A DNA stretch of 64,000 nucleotides from Ignavibacteria bacterium. Its GTDB lineage: Bacteria > Bacteroidota > Ignavibacteria > Tepidaquicellales > Tepidaquicellaceae. Each line of letters opens with the position of its first letter. The stretch's first letter is position 1. Location: positions 1 to 64,000 of the forward strand of contig JADJWZ010000005.1 of assembly GCA_016716125.1 (NCBI GenBank), in the 5' to 3' direction. Under the pieces are notes generated by a model. It saw nothing but the letters and a program-made list of their open reading frames with translations, had not been told where the DNA came from and made no database searches. Position numbers and translations under genes: made by a program. Positions 51,395-61,080 of this stretch are shown here, piece after piece.

Positions 51395-53230
51395 ATGTCA
51401 GATAATATAAACAATCCGGATTCAAATTCACCTCAGGACAAGAAACCTTCAGAAAATCATAAGGATAAAGATCCAGATAAATTAGAATCAAAAGAATCGG
51501 CAGGATCAGAATCAGATAAACCGGCAGAGGATCATGATGGAAGCGCTGTTTCAAAAAAAGATGAAGTTAAAGAACCTTCATCTGAACTTCCTGTAAAGCC
51601 AGTTAAATCAACAGCTGCGACTAATAAGCCAAAGGTAAGCAATTACCAGATAAGTCTGATAGATGAAAATTATCTGAAGATAACCGTTGTCACAAAAAAA
51701 GGTATAAAGATAAATTCTGCACTGAAGGAAACTAATAAGAATGCCGATATACAGAACAATGAAATTTATCTTAATCCAAGATTAGACCTTGCTCAGCAGG
51801 AGGTGGAAATACACATTACAATTGATGAAAATTCTACAAAGGATCAAACCAAAAACGCTGAAGAAGAACTCACGGATAGCAGTAAATTAAATGACAACAT
51901 ATTAAAAGAAACAGGGGACGATGAAGACGAAGGTGAAAGCAAATTCAAAGTAAGTCCAGTCAACGAGAATCTTCTGAAGGTAAGGATAGAAACTGATAAA
52001 TCAGTTAAGATAGATTCGGTAGCCAAAGATAAAAGGACATCGCTTCAGACACAAAGCAACAGAGTCTTAATTCTTACTGATTCTGATAATAAAAAGCATA
52101 ACATTGAAATAACCATTGAGCTCGATCCTGAGATAAAAGATATAACGGAGGAACTTTCCGGCAGTTCTAAAGACGGCAAGATAAAATTAATTCCGAATCC
52201 GGAAGTAGTTGATCTTATACAGCCGCCGGATTATTCTAATTTTCCGCAGGATCCTGAACTTGAATTAGACGATACCGGATTTGAAAATCCGTTTGATTCG
52301 TTACGTCAGCTTATCAGAAAAAATCTGACTATCGGAATTGTCATTGCGGTCATACTTCATCTGTCCGTTGCTGCGCTTGCCTTTTATACAATAGGCAAGA
52401 GATCAAAAGATGAAAAGCCGGAAGAGCAGCAGAGACTGATCGTATTACAGGATCTGCCTGATCCGAAGATCATGCTTCAGAATGTGGAAGATCCAAATAA
52501 ACCTAAGGTTGAAGAAATACCGGCTGAAGAAAATAAAAATGAGAGAGAGATCACTCCAAGAAGAGTTATACAGCCGCCGAGAGTCAGCAGACCGCCGGAA
52601 AGGAAAAGAGATGATGATACATTAACGGAATCTGCACTCAACCGGGAACTTGATTCACTCAGACGACTGGCTGAGGAATTAGATACTGATTCAACTGTTT
52701 CAGCGCCGGATACACTTATATCAAATTATGTAATACCGGATTCACTCAGGAATAATTTCAGCGAACAGGATATCGGACTCGGGATGTATTTTCCAAACAA
52801 CTGGAAACTGACGGATCAAAGAGATATAAACAAGAATGAGAAAGATTTCAAAGGAGTGGTATTAACGGATACAACCGCAGAGCAGCCGGGCACGATGACA
52901 ATGTTCATTTTTCTTGACAGTGATCTGAAGGATTATAATACTGAAGATTTCACGGCTGAATTTCCGATGAATGATACTACGCTGAGCGGATTTGTAAAGG
53001 AGCCGAAGACGCTTGCGGGATTTACCGAATACAGATTTTATATATTTAATACTATTGGCACTGAAAAATTATCATTAAGAGCTTCTGTAAGAAAGCAGTA
53101 TTTCGATCAGTATAAGAATGAGATAGAGGCGGTGGTGAGGTCAATAAATATTAGAAAAAACATTAATAAGATTGACAGTACCGATGCCGAGACGGAGACA
53201 ATTCCGGAAGATGAATCCGGAACAGAATAA
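51395..53230 (+). CDS. Single-pass membrane protein with duplicated cytoplasmic domain
   Basis: 611 residues, no known family. An acidic, Ser/Lys-rich N-terminus (1-75) is followed by two related ~65-residue domains at ~80-146 (NYQISLIDENYLKITVVTKK) and ~183-246 (KFKVSPVNENLLKVRIETDK). Both share the pattern V-NENLLK-V...KGIKI and end in VEIHITID / IEITIELD. One membrane helix (~309-331) comes next, then a Pro-rich stretch (RRVIQPPRVSRPPERK) and a periplasmic domain ~470-590 (FPNNWKLTDQ ... VVRSINIRK), which recalls PsbP/DcrB-like lipoprotein folds. The TonB-like Pro-rich part may span the periplasm. Confidence 0.7.
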   Translation: MSDNINNPDSNSPQDKKPSENHKDKDPDKLESKESAGSESDKPAEDHDGSAVSKKDEVKEPSSELPVKPVKSTAATNKPKVSNYQISLIDENYLKITVVTKKGIKINSALKETNKNADIQNNEIYLNPRLDLAQQEVEIHITIDENSTKDQTKNAEEELTDSSKLNDNILKETGDDEDEGESKFKVSPVNENLLKVRIETDKSVKIDSVAKDKRTSLQTQSNRVLILTDSDNKKHNIEITIELDPEIKDITEELSGSSKDGKIKLIPNPEVVDLIQPPDYSNFPQDPELELDDTGFENPFDSLRQLIRKNLTIGIVIAVILHLSVAALAFYTIGKRSKDEKPEEQQRLIVLQDLPDPKIMLQNVEDPNKPKVEEIPAEENKNEREITPRRVIQPPRVSRPPERKRDDDTLTESALNRELDSLRRLAEELDTDSTVSAPDTLISNYVIPDSLRNNFSEQDIGLGMYFPNNWKLTDQRDINKNEKDFKGVVLTDTTAEQPGTMTMFIFLDSDLKDYNTEDFTAEFPMNDTTLSGFVKEPKTLAGFTEYRFYIFNTIGTEKLSLRASVRKQYFDQYKNEIEAVVRSINIRKNINKIDSTDAETETIPEDESGTE

Positions 53231-53268
53231 AAGATTTAATATTTAACAGCCGGTTCAGGACTATTATG

Positions 53269-53336
53269 CTAAACCTGACAGGTTTATCCTGAATTCAAAA
53301 TCCGATCCTGAATTCATGAAAACCTGTCAGGTTTAG
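53269..53336. repeat. Perfect 14-bp inverted repeat between convergent genes
   Basis: CTAAACCTGACAGG (53269-53282) pairs exactly with CCTGTCAGGTTTAG (53323-53336). The loop contains a direct repeat TCCTGAATTCA (53287-53297 and 53306-53316). It lies between the stops of the plus gene at 53230 and the minus gene at 53393 and could serve as a two-way terminator. It is built like a dispersed palindromic element. Confidence 0.6.
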
Positions 53337-53392
53337 TTAACTGCTGCGACACCTGACTCCGGAATCCAAAACTTTTTCACTCTTACAAATCC

Positions 53393-54796
53393 TTACTTTA
53401 AAAGCATCATCCGCTTCACTTGTATTGCATCTCCCGATTCCAGACTATAAAAATAAACTCCGCTCGGATATTTACTTCCGTCAAATTCCACTGAATAACT
53501 TCCGGCGTTTTGTTTTTCACTGACTAATGTCTCTGTTGAATTTCCTAAAATATTATACACTTTCAATGTAACATTGCCGGTAGTTTGTAATTCGTAATTG
53601 ATAATTGTTTTCGGATTAAACGGATTCGGAAAATTCTGTTTAAGGCTGAATGCCGACGGTAAGTTAATTGCATTTACATTAGAAATTCCGACTACTGTGT
53701 TTGCAATATTTAGACTTCCCGGTCCGCCGTAAGCACCTATATCATTTCGGAGCGTGCCTCTGGACGGCCATCTGGCAATTGCCGGATTATTCTGATCCGG
53801 AAGATCATTATAAATTGCGCTTGAGTCGCCCCTGTCGGCGCATGGAGATCCCGCTCTTAGAAAATAGTTTGTTGTATCGAATTCAGGATTCTCATTTATG
53901 TTTCCTGCTCCATTGTATCCGCCCTGCACATTGCAATATCTGACAGTAAAATTTCCGCTGGCAATCTGAACATTATTCGGAGATCTGTTACCCCAGATTA
54001 TATTGTTCCTGAAAGCAGCGACCACGCCTCCGTTGCCGTAAATACCCGGATTTCCGGTGACTGCTGAATTATTTATAATGGTGTTATTTATCACAGTAAT
54101 TAATCTTGTAAAAAATCCGTTCACCCAGATACCTGAGCCCGCTCCGAAATCCATCGAACCGTAATTATTGAATACAATATTATTCTTATATTCGCCGCCT
54201 GTATAATTCAGCACTACGCCTGCGCCGTATCTTGCAGTATTATTTGTAACAATGTTATTGTAAAAACGCGGATAACTGTCGCCAATCCTGACTCCGCCGC
54301 CGCCTGTGCTTATGACTCCGCCAGTAACTGCTGAGTTACCGGTAATAACATTATTCTGAATCACAGGTTTGGAATATTGAACCAGAATACCTCCGCCTTC
54401 CCTGAAAATACCGGCACCATGTTCGTCCATCCATCTCGTTCCCGTACCGCCTGTCAAAGTGAAGCCCTGCAGAACAGTAGTTGAATCTTCATTATTACAA
54501 ATTATCACGCAGCTTCCGGTATCAGGATGAACAGGACTGCCGCCGTTGATAATCGTAGTTTGAATGAAGTTCAGATCACGATTTTGATAATAAAGACTTG
54601 TCAGGACTATTCTCTTTCCTCTGAAAATAATGTTTTCCGGGTATGTGCCCGGCTGAACCAGCACGGTATCACCGTTTACTGACGCGTTTATTGCAGACTG
54701 AATTGTAGAATACTGAGACGGTACATTTAAAATGTTAGCTGATGCGCCTGATATTGCGATAAATATAACAGCCAAAATTAATACTAAGTTTTTCAT
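53393..54796 (-). CDS. T9SS-sorted right-handed beta-helix protein
   Basis: 467 residues. A signal peptide (LVLILAVIFIAISGASA) precedes NVPSQYSTIQSAINASVNGD and VLVQPGTYPENIIFRGKRI, the start typical of parallel beta-helix (NosD/pectate-lyase-like) proteins. About ten rungs follow (KPVIQNNVITGNSAVTGG, YPRFYNNIVTNNTARYGAG). The C-terminal T9SS domain has NFPNPFNPKTIINYELQTTG, SGVYFYSLE and KRMMLLK. It is surface-exposed or released and may bind or cleave polysaccharide, but no catalytic residues are recognisable. Confidence 0.87.
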   Translation of the reverse strand: MKNLVLILAVIFIAISGASANILNVPSQYSTIQSAINASVNGDTVLVQPGTYPENIIFRGKRIVLTSLYYQNRDLNFIQTTIINGGSPVHPDTGSCVIICNNEDSTTVLQGFTLTGGTGTRWMDEHGAGIFREGGGILVQYSKPVIQNNVITGNSAVTGGVISTGGGGVRIGDSYPRFYNNIVTNNTARYGAGVVLNYTGGEYKNNIVFNNYGSMDFGAGSGIWVNGFFTRLITVINNTIINNSAVTGNPGIYGNGGVVAAFRNNIIWGNRSPNNVQIASGNFTVRYCNVQGGYNGAGNINENPEFDTTNYFLRAGSPCADRGDSSAIYNDLPDQNNPAIARWPSRGTLRNDIGAYGGPGSLNIANTVVGISNVNAINLPSAFSLKQNFPNPFNPKTIINYELQTTGNVTLKVYNILGNSTETLVSEKQNAGSYSVEFDGSKYPSGVYFYSLESGDAIQVKRMMLLK

Positions 54797-55087
54797 TTTA
54801 TATAAATTTTAATTAAGAATATTTATATGGTTAGACATTTATTAAAACCACTTGTGACAATTTTTTAAATAATATTTGTACAATTTGTTTTCGTACACAA
54901 TTTTTCCTTCGAAATTTTATAATATTGTTTTATATAAAATTGATTTTAATTATTTTAAAAAGTATTTCAATAATAATTTTAAAATTATAATTGAAGCCGG
55001 ATCAAATTTACCATTTCAATATGTTCGATATCCGAAACAAAATCCAAATTACCAATTAAAGTTTTTAAAATTTAAACTTCGCGCGGT

Positions 55088-56452
55088 ATGTCAAAAGTAA
55101 AGACAAAGTATGTGTGTCAAAACTGCGGTTACTCTTCCGTCAGATGGAGCGGAAAGTGTCCGGATTGCGATAACTGGAATACCTTAGTGGAAGAGATCCA
55201 GAGCACCGGCGACCGGAATAAACCCGGTCTTAAAAATGTAAAAATTAATAACGGCTCGTACAGACTTATCACCGAAATTGATTCTGTAAACGAAACAAGG
55301 ACACTGACTCACATTTCTGAACTTGACCGTGTTCTCGGCGGCGGTATAGTGGACAGTTCGGTAATTCTTATCGGAGGAGATCCCGGGATTGGCAAGTCAA
55401 CACTTATGCTGCAGCTTGCCGAAAAGATCAGCAATAAAAAAATCCTTTACGTCAGCGGAGAAGAATCCGCAGCGCAGATCAAACTCCGTTCAGACAGACT
55501 TAACTATAATCTCGGAAATTTTTACATACTCTCCGAAACAAATCTCGACATAATTCAGGCCGTTATAGAAAAAGAGATACCGGATATTGTTATAGTGGAT
55601 TCCATTCAGACTGTATTCAGACCTGAGATAGAAAGCGCTCCGGGAACCGTTTCTCAGCTGCGCGAATCTACCGCTTTGCTCATGTATCTCGCCAAGAAGA
55701 ATAATTTTTCCGTTTTCATTGTCGGTCATATTACAAAGGAAGGAATGATAGCCGGACCGAAAGTATTAGAACATATGGTGGACGTGGTCTTACAGTTCGA
55801 AGGAGAAAGAACTCATTCTTTCAGGATCCTCAGAGGAATTAAAAACAGATTCGGGTCCACAAATGAGATCGGAATTTTTGAAATGACTGACGCCGGACTT
55901 AAGGAGGTTTTAAATCCGAGTGAAGTATTTCTTTCACAAAGAAATTACGGCGCATCCGGCTGTGTGATCTCTTCTTCTGTAGAAGGTACAAGGCCAATAC
56001 TTATTGAAGTTCAGGCGCTTGTAACTTCATCAAACTACGGCATACCTCAGCGTACTTCAATGGGATTTGATTATAAAAAGCTAAATATTATAGTTGCCGT
56101 TCTGGAAAAAAAACTTGGTATCTTTCTAAATAAATCGGATATTTTTATTAATATTGCGGGAGGCATTAAAATAGAAGAGCCGGCAACTGACCTTGCGGTT
56201 GCTATGAGTATTTATTCATCTTTCAGGGATATTCCTGTAGATTCGGAAACTGTACTGCTTGGTGAAATTGGATTGTCGGGAGAGGTAAGAACTATTTCTT
56301 ATGCTGACAGAAGAATTACAGAAGCAGCAAAACTTGGTTTCAAAAAGATCATTATTCCAAAAGGAAATCTGAAGAATATTAATTTAAAGAAATTCAAAGC
56401 AGAGATCATCGGCACGGAAAAAATTTCCGATGCGGTAGATAAATTATTCTGA
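55088..56452 (+). CDS. radA: DNA repair protein RadA
   Basis: 454 residues. A zinc finger (Cys10, 13, 24, 27: CQNCGYSSVRWSGKCPDC) is followed by a RecA-like ATPase with Walker A GGDPGIGKSTLM (~97) and VDSIQTVF. The RadA-specific KNRFGSTNE and a C-terminal Lon-like domain (TDLAVAMSIYSSFRDIP, GLSGEVRTISYADRRI) complete it. It promotes branch migration in recombinational repair. The length is normal. It is divergent from the beta-helix gene, with an AT-rich 291-base gap. Confidence 0.95.
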   Translation: MSKVKTKYVCQNCGYSSVRWSGKCPDCDNWNTLVEEIQSTGDRNKPGLKNVKINNGSYRLITEIDSVNETRTLTHISELDRVLGGGIVDSSVILIGGDPGIGKSTLMLQLAEKISNKKILYVSGEESAAQIKLRSDRLNYNLGNFYILSETNLDIIQAVIEKEIPDIVIVDSIQTVFRPEIESAPGTVSQLRESTALLMYLAKKNNFSVFIVGHITKEGMIAGPKVLEHMVDVVLQFEGERTHSFRILRGIKNRFGSTNEIGIFEMTDAGLKEVLNPSEVFLSQRNYGASGCVISSSVEGTRPILIEVQALVTSSNYGIPQRTSMGFDYKKLNIIVAVLEKKLGIFLNKSDIFINIAGGIKIEEPATDLAVAMSIYSSFRDIPVDSETVLLGEIGLSGEVRTISYADRRITEAAKLGFKKIIIPKGNLKNINLKKFKAEIIGTEKISDAVDKLF

Positions 56453-56513
56453 AATCATAAATTCACGTTCCATAGCATTTGGTAAAAAAACATTAAAATG
56501 ATTTTTTTACCTC

Positions 56514-57149
56514 TTAATCAGGCCTTCCAACCAGCAGAATTTCCTTCACCTCGTTAATAAAATTTATCCATAATTCTATTGCCTCTTCACCTTTTTTTTC
56601 TTCACAAAGTATTAAAAATTTCCTGTGAACTTCAATCTTGAATTTTGCATTCTGCTCGCTTTCGAAAAATTCATTAAGCAGTCTGATACTCTGACCGTAT
56701 ATGTCATTTATTATTTTCATTGACATTTCCAGTTTCGCCGGCGAATAAATAACTTTTGTAAAATCCCATATAAGATAACTCGACTCACAATACTCTTCGC
56801 AGTTTTCTATCTTGTCAAGTATAGCATGAGCTTTTTTATAAACGCTCTTTGTATATTTAGGAATTGCTTTTCTGAGGATATACGGAGCAAGAAGTGTATA
56901 TATGTCAGTGTTTTCAATAATGTTACTCCTGAGAATCTTTTTAACAAAACTACCTCTGTTATGAATGATCTCAATATAACCTTCGCTTTCTAAAATTCTG
57001 AAAGCTTCTCTAACGGGGACACGGCTTGCTTTTAAATTTCTCGCTACCGATGCTTCCGTAATATGGAATCCTTCTTTCAAAATTCCGCTCGTTATATCTT
57101 TTCTTAACTGAATAACGATTTTCTGAACAATGAGGCTGGCGGTTATCAT
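56514..57149 (-). CDS. GntR-family transcriptional regulator (FadR/FCD type)
   Basis: 211 residues. The winged helix shows IVIQLRKDITSGILKEGFHI, ARNLKASRVPVREAFRILES and GYIEIIHNRGSFVKKI, the GntR signature. It is followed by an all-helical ligand domain of FCD type (~80-205), which normally senses small carboxylic acids. It is divergent from the LVIVD-repeat gene at 57376 with 226 bases between. So it may control itself and that gene, but I see no clear operator. Confidence 0.85.
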   Translation of the reverse strand: MITASLIVQKIVIQLRKDITSGILKEGFHITEASVARNLKASRVPVREAFRILESEGYIEIIHNRGSFVKKILRSNIIENTDIYTLLAPYILRKAIPKYTKSVYKKAHAILDKIENCEEYCESSYLIWDFTKVIYSPAKLEMSMKIINDIYGQSIRLLNEFFESEQNAKFKIEVHRKFLILCEEKKGEEAIELWINFINEVKEILLVGRPD

Positions 57150-57375
57150 ATTTGGTTGCTTTAATGTTCTTAATTTGTTCTGACTATTTTTCTCCTGCTT
57201 TATTGAAAATAAACAATAGATATTTTAATATCAAAATATTTATAAGTATATTTTTTATCGTTGACCGTATTTTAAAATAAAAAACTACCTGAGAATATTA
57301 CATATTTATAGTTTTATTTACGGATCAATACTTTTATATTGTAAAAAATTATCACAGAATCTCTAAATATAAATC

Positions 57376-58737
57376 ATGAAAAAAATAGTTACGCTTTTTT
57401 TACTTCTTACTTCTTTTTCAGTATGCTTTTCACAGTCAGTTACTAACATGCAGAAACTCGGAGGAGCTAATGAATTCACTTCAGGCGGTACTCCCTCAGG
57501 CTGGCATTATGCGGCATGCTGGGGTTATGTCGCCGGGGGAAGGGAATATGCGATCATCGGACACTATGCAGGCACAACAGTTTACGATGTTACAAATCCC
57601 TCGAACATTACAAATAAAGGCACAATCCCGGGTCCGGGATCATTTTATAATTACAGGGAAATGAAAACTTATTCTCACTACCTGTATATAGTATCCGAAG
57701 GCGGCGCCGGTGTTCAGATTGTTGACCTTCAGTATCTTCCCGATTCCATTAGTTTTGTAAGAAATTATACCTTCGCAGGTTATACAAGATCTCATTCCAT
57801 TTCTCAGGACGGAAGATTCCTTTATCTTAACGGAGGAAATTATAATAACGGAGGCGTTTTTATTCTCGATCTGCTTGACCCCGAAAATCCTGTGAAGAGA
57901 GGTCAGTGGGGAACGAGATATGTACATGACTCCTTCATTAAAAATGACACTATTTATGCTGCCGCAATTAGCGCAGGATATATGGTTTTTCTTGATGCGA
58001 GAAATAAAGATTCTATAAAATTTATTCGTGAGTTTACTTACCCTTCCGCTGTAACTCATAATGCATGGACAACCGACGACAGAAGAATTTTAGTAACTAC
58101 CGATGAAGGCGGCACCAATCATGCCATACTCTGGGACATTTCGGATTTTTCAAATCAGATCCGCCTTTCGGAAATTACTCCTTATGACGGCGCGTCAATG
58201 GTTCACAATGCATACATTAAAGGAGACTCGCTTTATCTTGCACATTACAGAGCCGGCGTGATCGTATATGATATTTCCGATCCGTTACTGCCTTTTGAAG
58301 TCGGACATTATGATACTTATCCTGGAGCTAACAGCACTGCTTTTCAGGGATGCTGGAATGTTTATCCGTATCTTCCTTCGGGAAATATTATTGCAAGTGA
58401 TATCTCTACAGGTCTCTATGTCCTTAAGCTCGGAAAGGCAACTTCCGTTAATAATCAAAACAATGAGACCGCTGATAATTATAATCTGATGCAGAATTAT
58501 CCGAATCCGTTTAATCCTTTGACTAATATTACTTACTATCTGCCCAGACAAGAGTTTGTGAAAATTACAGTTACCGATGAACTCGGCAAACAGGTCGCTG
58601 TCCTGGTTAATGAAGTTCAGCAGAAAGGAAGCTACTCTGCAGAATTTAAAGCTGAAGGGTTTGCCTCCGGCGTTTATTTTTACACTATCAATGCCGGTGA
58701 ATTCGTTTCAACAAAAAAAATGATCTTAACAAAATAA
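57376..58737 (+). CDS. LVIVD-repeat (choice-of-anchor B) T9SS protein
   Basis: 453 residues. A signal peptide (KKIVTLFLLLTSFSVCFS) is followed by a propeller of LVIVD-type repeats: YAIIGHYAGTTVYDVTNPSN, VQIVDLQYLPDS and GVIVYDISDPLLPFEVGHYD. The final ~85 residues are a T9SS type A domain (NYPNPFNPLTNITYYLPRQE ... SGVYFYTIN ... KKMILTK). It is surface-exposed and probably a binding protein. A strong terminator follows at 58812-58866. Confidence 0.87.
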   Translation: MKKIVTLFLLLTSFSVCFSQSVTNMQKLGGANEFTSGGTPSGWHYAACWGYVAGGREYAIIGHYAGTTVYDVTNPSNITNKGTIPGPGSFYNYREMKTYSHYLYIVSEGGAGVQIVDLQYLPDSISFVRNYTFAGYTRSHSISQDGRFLYLNGGNYNNGGVFILDLLDPENPVKRGQWGTRYVHDSFIKNDTIYAAAISAGYMVFLDARNKDSIKFIREFTYPSAVTHNAWTTDDRRILVTTDEGGTNHAILWDISDFSNQIRLSEITPYDGASMVHNAYIKGDSLYLAHYRAGVIVYDISDPLLPFEVGHYDTYPGANSTAFQGCWNVYPYLPSGNIIASDISTGLYVLKLGKATSVNNQNNETADNYNLMQNYPNPFNPLTNITYYLPRQEFVKITVTDELGKQVAVLVNEVQQKGSYSAEFKAEGFASGVYFYTINAGEFVSTKKMILTK

Positions 58738-58811
58738 AATTTTTTTACTTTAAACTTTGAAGTAACAATTTTTAAAATTGATCATCAGACTTTTCAGATT
58801 TCAAATGTTAA

Positions 58812-58866
58812 CCCCGCTCTGAATTTTCACTTTATAAATAGTGTGAAACTACCGGCGGGGTTTTTA
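58812..58866 (+). terminator. Rho-independent terminator
   Basis: CCCCGC (58812-58817) pairs with GCGGGG (58855-58860), with an inner stem TTTCAC/GTGAAA (58824-58829, 58842-58847). TTTTTAT follows immediately. It ends the LVIVD-protein transcript and lies about 45 bases before ppk1. Confidence 0.85.
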
Positions 58867-58909
58867 TAGTAATTTAAAATCCATATCCGCTTTATTTATA
58901 AAATCTTAA

Positions 58910-60994
58910 ATGAACAAAAACAAACTCTTTAACCGTGAGCTGAGCTGGCTTTCATTCAATCACAGGGTTTTACAGGAGGCGCAGGATAAAAATGTACCGC
59001 TGCTGGAAAGAGTTAAATTTCTCGCGATATTCTCTTCCAATCTTGAGGAATTTTTCAGAGTAAGAGTGGCTTCATTAAGAGCTCTTCTTGATCTGAAAAA
59101 AAAATCCCGTAAAGAACTGGACTTTGATCCGGAAGAGCTGCTTAAGGAAATTCATAAAAAAGTAAACGAACTTCAGATCCAATTCGGCAAAATTTTTAAT
59201 GAGGAAATCATACCCGCTTTAAACGTTCACAATATTTTTATTAAAAATGAAACCGAACTCAATGAAGATCAGAAAAAGTTTGCAAGTGAATTTTTTTATG
59301 AAAGAGTGCAGCCTCACATAAGCCCGATGGCGCTGGTCAAAAAAAAGATCAGCCCTTTCCTTAAGACAGGCGCCCTTTATCTCGCCGTCAGAATGACCTC
59401 AGTTAATAAGACTAAAAATAAGACAAAGGAAAAGACTAAGAGTAAGAGTTCAAAAAAAAGATTCGTAAATGCAATTGTAGATATACCGACAGATAAACTT
59501 CCGAGATTTATAGTACTTCCTTCTGACCCGAATGAAATAAATATTATTTTTCTTGATGACATTATCAGGTTTTCCCTAGGTAAGATTTTTAAAGATTATA
59601 AAATTGAAGAAACCGTTTCCGTCAAGCTTACACGTGATGCGGAGCTTTATATTGATGACGAATTTACCGGAAGTCTGCCTGAGAAGATTAAAAAGAATTT
59701 AAGCAAAAGAGTTACCGGCGCTCCGAGCAGGTTTTTGTATGATGAGAATATCTCAGTGGGATTTCTGAAATTTCTTACGGAGTCATTGTCCCTAAAGAAA
59801 GAAGATCTTGTCGCAGGAGCTAGGTATCATAATTTCAGCGACTTCTTCAATCTGCCTCACCATTATATTAAAGAACTTGAATATGAAAAACTCCGACCGC
59901 TTAAGAATAAAGTAACAGACTCGTATAATAATGTTTTTGACGCCGTAAGAAATAAAGATATTCTTCTGCATTATCCATATCAGTCATTTGATCAGGTGCT
60001 AAAATTTTTTGAGACCGCTTCCTCTGATGAAAATGTAAAAGAAATTAAAATTACTTTATACCGCGCTGCAAAAAACTCAGCCATTGTCAGGGCTTTGCTG
60101 AATGCTCTGGATAACGGAATTAAAGTCACTGTCTTTGTTGAAATAAAAGCCCGCTTCGATGAAGAGCTTAATATGGAATATGCTGAAGTTTTAAAAAAAG
60201 CCGGCGCAGAAATTATTTACAGTATTCCCGGTCTGAAAGTACATGCAAAACTCGCGCTTATCAAAAGAAAAGAAAATAATTCTCTGAAAAAATACTGCTA
60301 TCTCTCCACTGGTAACTTTAATGAGAACACTTCAAATATATACACCGACTTCGGATTTTTTACTTCAGATGAAAATATAACAAGCGAGATATCAGACCTT
60401 TTTAAATATCTCGAAGGCAGACTGAAAAATCCTGAGTTCAGTCATATCCTTGTCGCTCAGTTTAATATGAAAAAGGAATTTTTGAAACTGATCAAGAATG
60501 AAATAAAGAATGCGTCAAAAGGCAAAGATGCTTCTATTTTGATCAAACTCAACAGTCTGGAAGATAAAAAGATGATAGAAAAACTTTATGAAGCAGGTGA
60601 TGCAGGCGTTAAAATAAATGTTATTGTCAGAGGTGTCTGCTGTCTGATACCGGGTGTAAAAGGTTTAAGTGAGAACATATCCGCAGTCAGTATAGTCGAC
60701 AGATTCCTTGAGCACAGCAGAGTGTATGTGTTTCATAATAACGGGGATGAGAAAATATATTTATCATCGGCTGACTGGATGAAACGAAATCTCAGCAGAA
60801 GGATAGAGACCGCTTTTCCCGTTTATGACAAGAGTCTGAAAAAAGAAATAATGGATCTGATGGAAATTCAGCTCAGTGACAATGTAAAGGCAAGGATCAT
60901 CGATGCCGGGCAGATTAATTTATATAGAAAAGATAATACCGGTATAGATATCTGTTCTCAGAAAAACACTTATGAATATCTTAAGAATTTATAA
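58910..60994 (+). CDS. ppk1: Polyphosphate kinase 1
   Basis: 694 residues. It reversibly forms polyphosphate from ATP. The N-terminus FNRELSWLSFNHRVLQEAQD, FSSNLEEFFRVRVA, and the phospho-accepting histidine His445 in PGLKVHAKLALI are all present. YLSTGNFNENTSNIYTDFG and SADWMKRNLSRRIETAFPVY give the second active-site region. There is a Lys/Thr-rich insertion (~165-190, KTKNKTKEKTKSKSSKKR) not normal for the family. It precedes a secreted phosphatase by 86 bases. Confidence 0.95.
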   Translation: MNKNKLFNRELSWLSFNHRVLQEAQDKNVPLLERVKFLAIFSSNLEEFFRVRVASLRALLDLKKKSRKELDFDPEELLKEIHKKVNELQIQFGKIFNEEIIPALNVHNIFIKNETELNEDQKKFASEFFYERVQPHISPMALVKKKISPFLKTGALYLAVRMTSVNKTKNKTKEKTKSKSSKKRFVNAIVDIPTDKLPRFIVLPSDPNEINIIFLDDIIRFSLGKIFKDYKIEETVSVKLTRDAELYIDDEFTGSLPEKIKKNLSKRVTGAPSRFLYDENISVGFLKFLTESLSLKKEDLVAGARYHNFSDFFNLPHHYIKELEYEKLRPLKNKVTDSYNNVFDAVRNKDILLHYPYQSFDQVLKFFETASSDENVKEIKITLYRAAKNSAIVRALLNALDNGIKVTVFVEIKARFDEELNMEYAEVLKKAGAEIIYSIPGLKVHAKLALIKRKENNSLKKYCYLSTGNFNENTSNIYTDFGFFTSDENITSEISDLFKYLEGRLKNPEFSHILVAQFNMKKEFLKLIKNEIKNASKGKDASILIKLNSLEDKKMIEKLYEAGDAGVKINVIVRGVCCLIPGVKGLSENISAVSIVDRFLEHSRVYVFHNNGDEKIYLSSADWMKRNLSRRIETAFPVYDKSLKKEIMDLMEIQLSDNVKARIIDAGQINLYRKDNTGIDICSQKNTYEYLKNL

Positions 60995-61080
60995 ATTAAT
61001 TTTCATTAGCAAAATTTTTTAACAGCTGGTAAATCACAAGTTACCGCCTGCGAAGTTTTGTTGTTTTTGGAAAATAAAAA

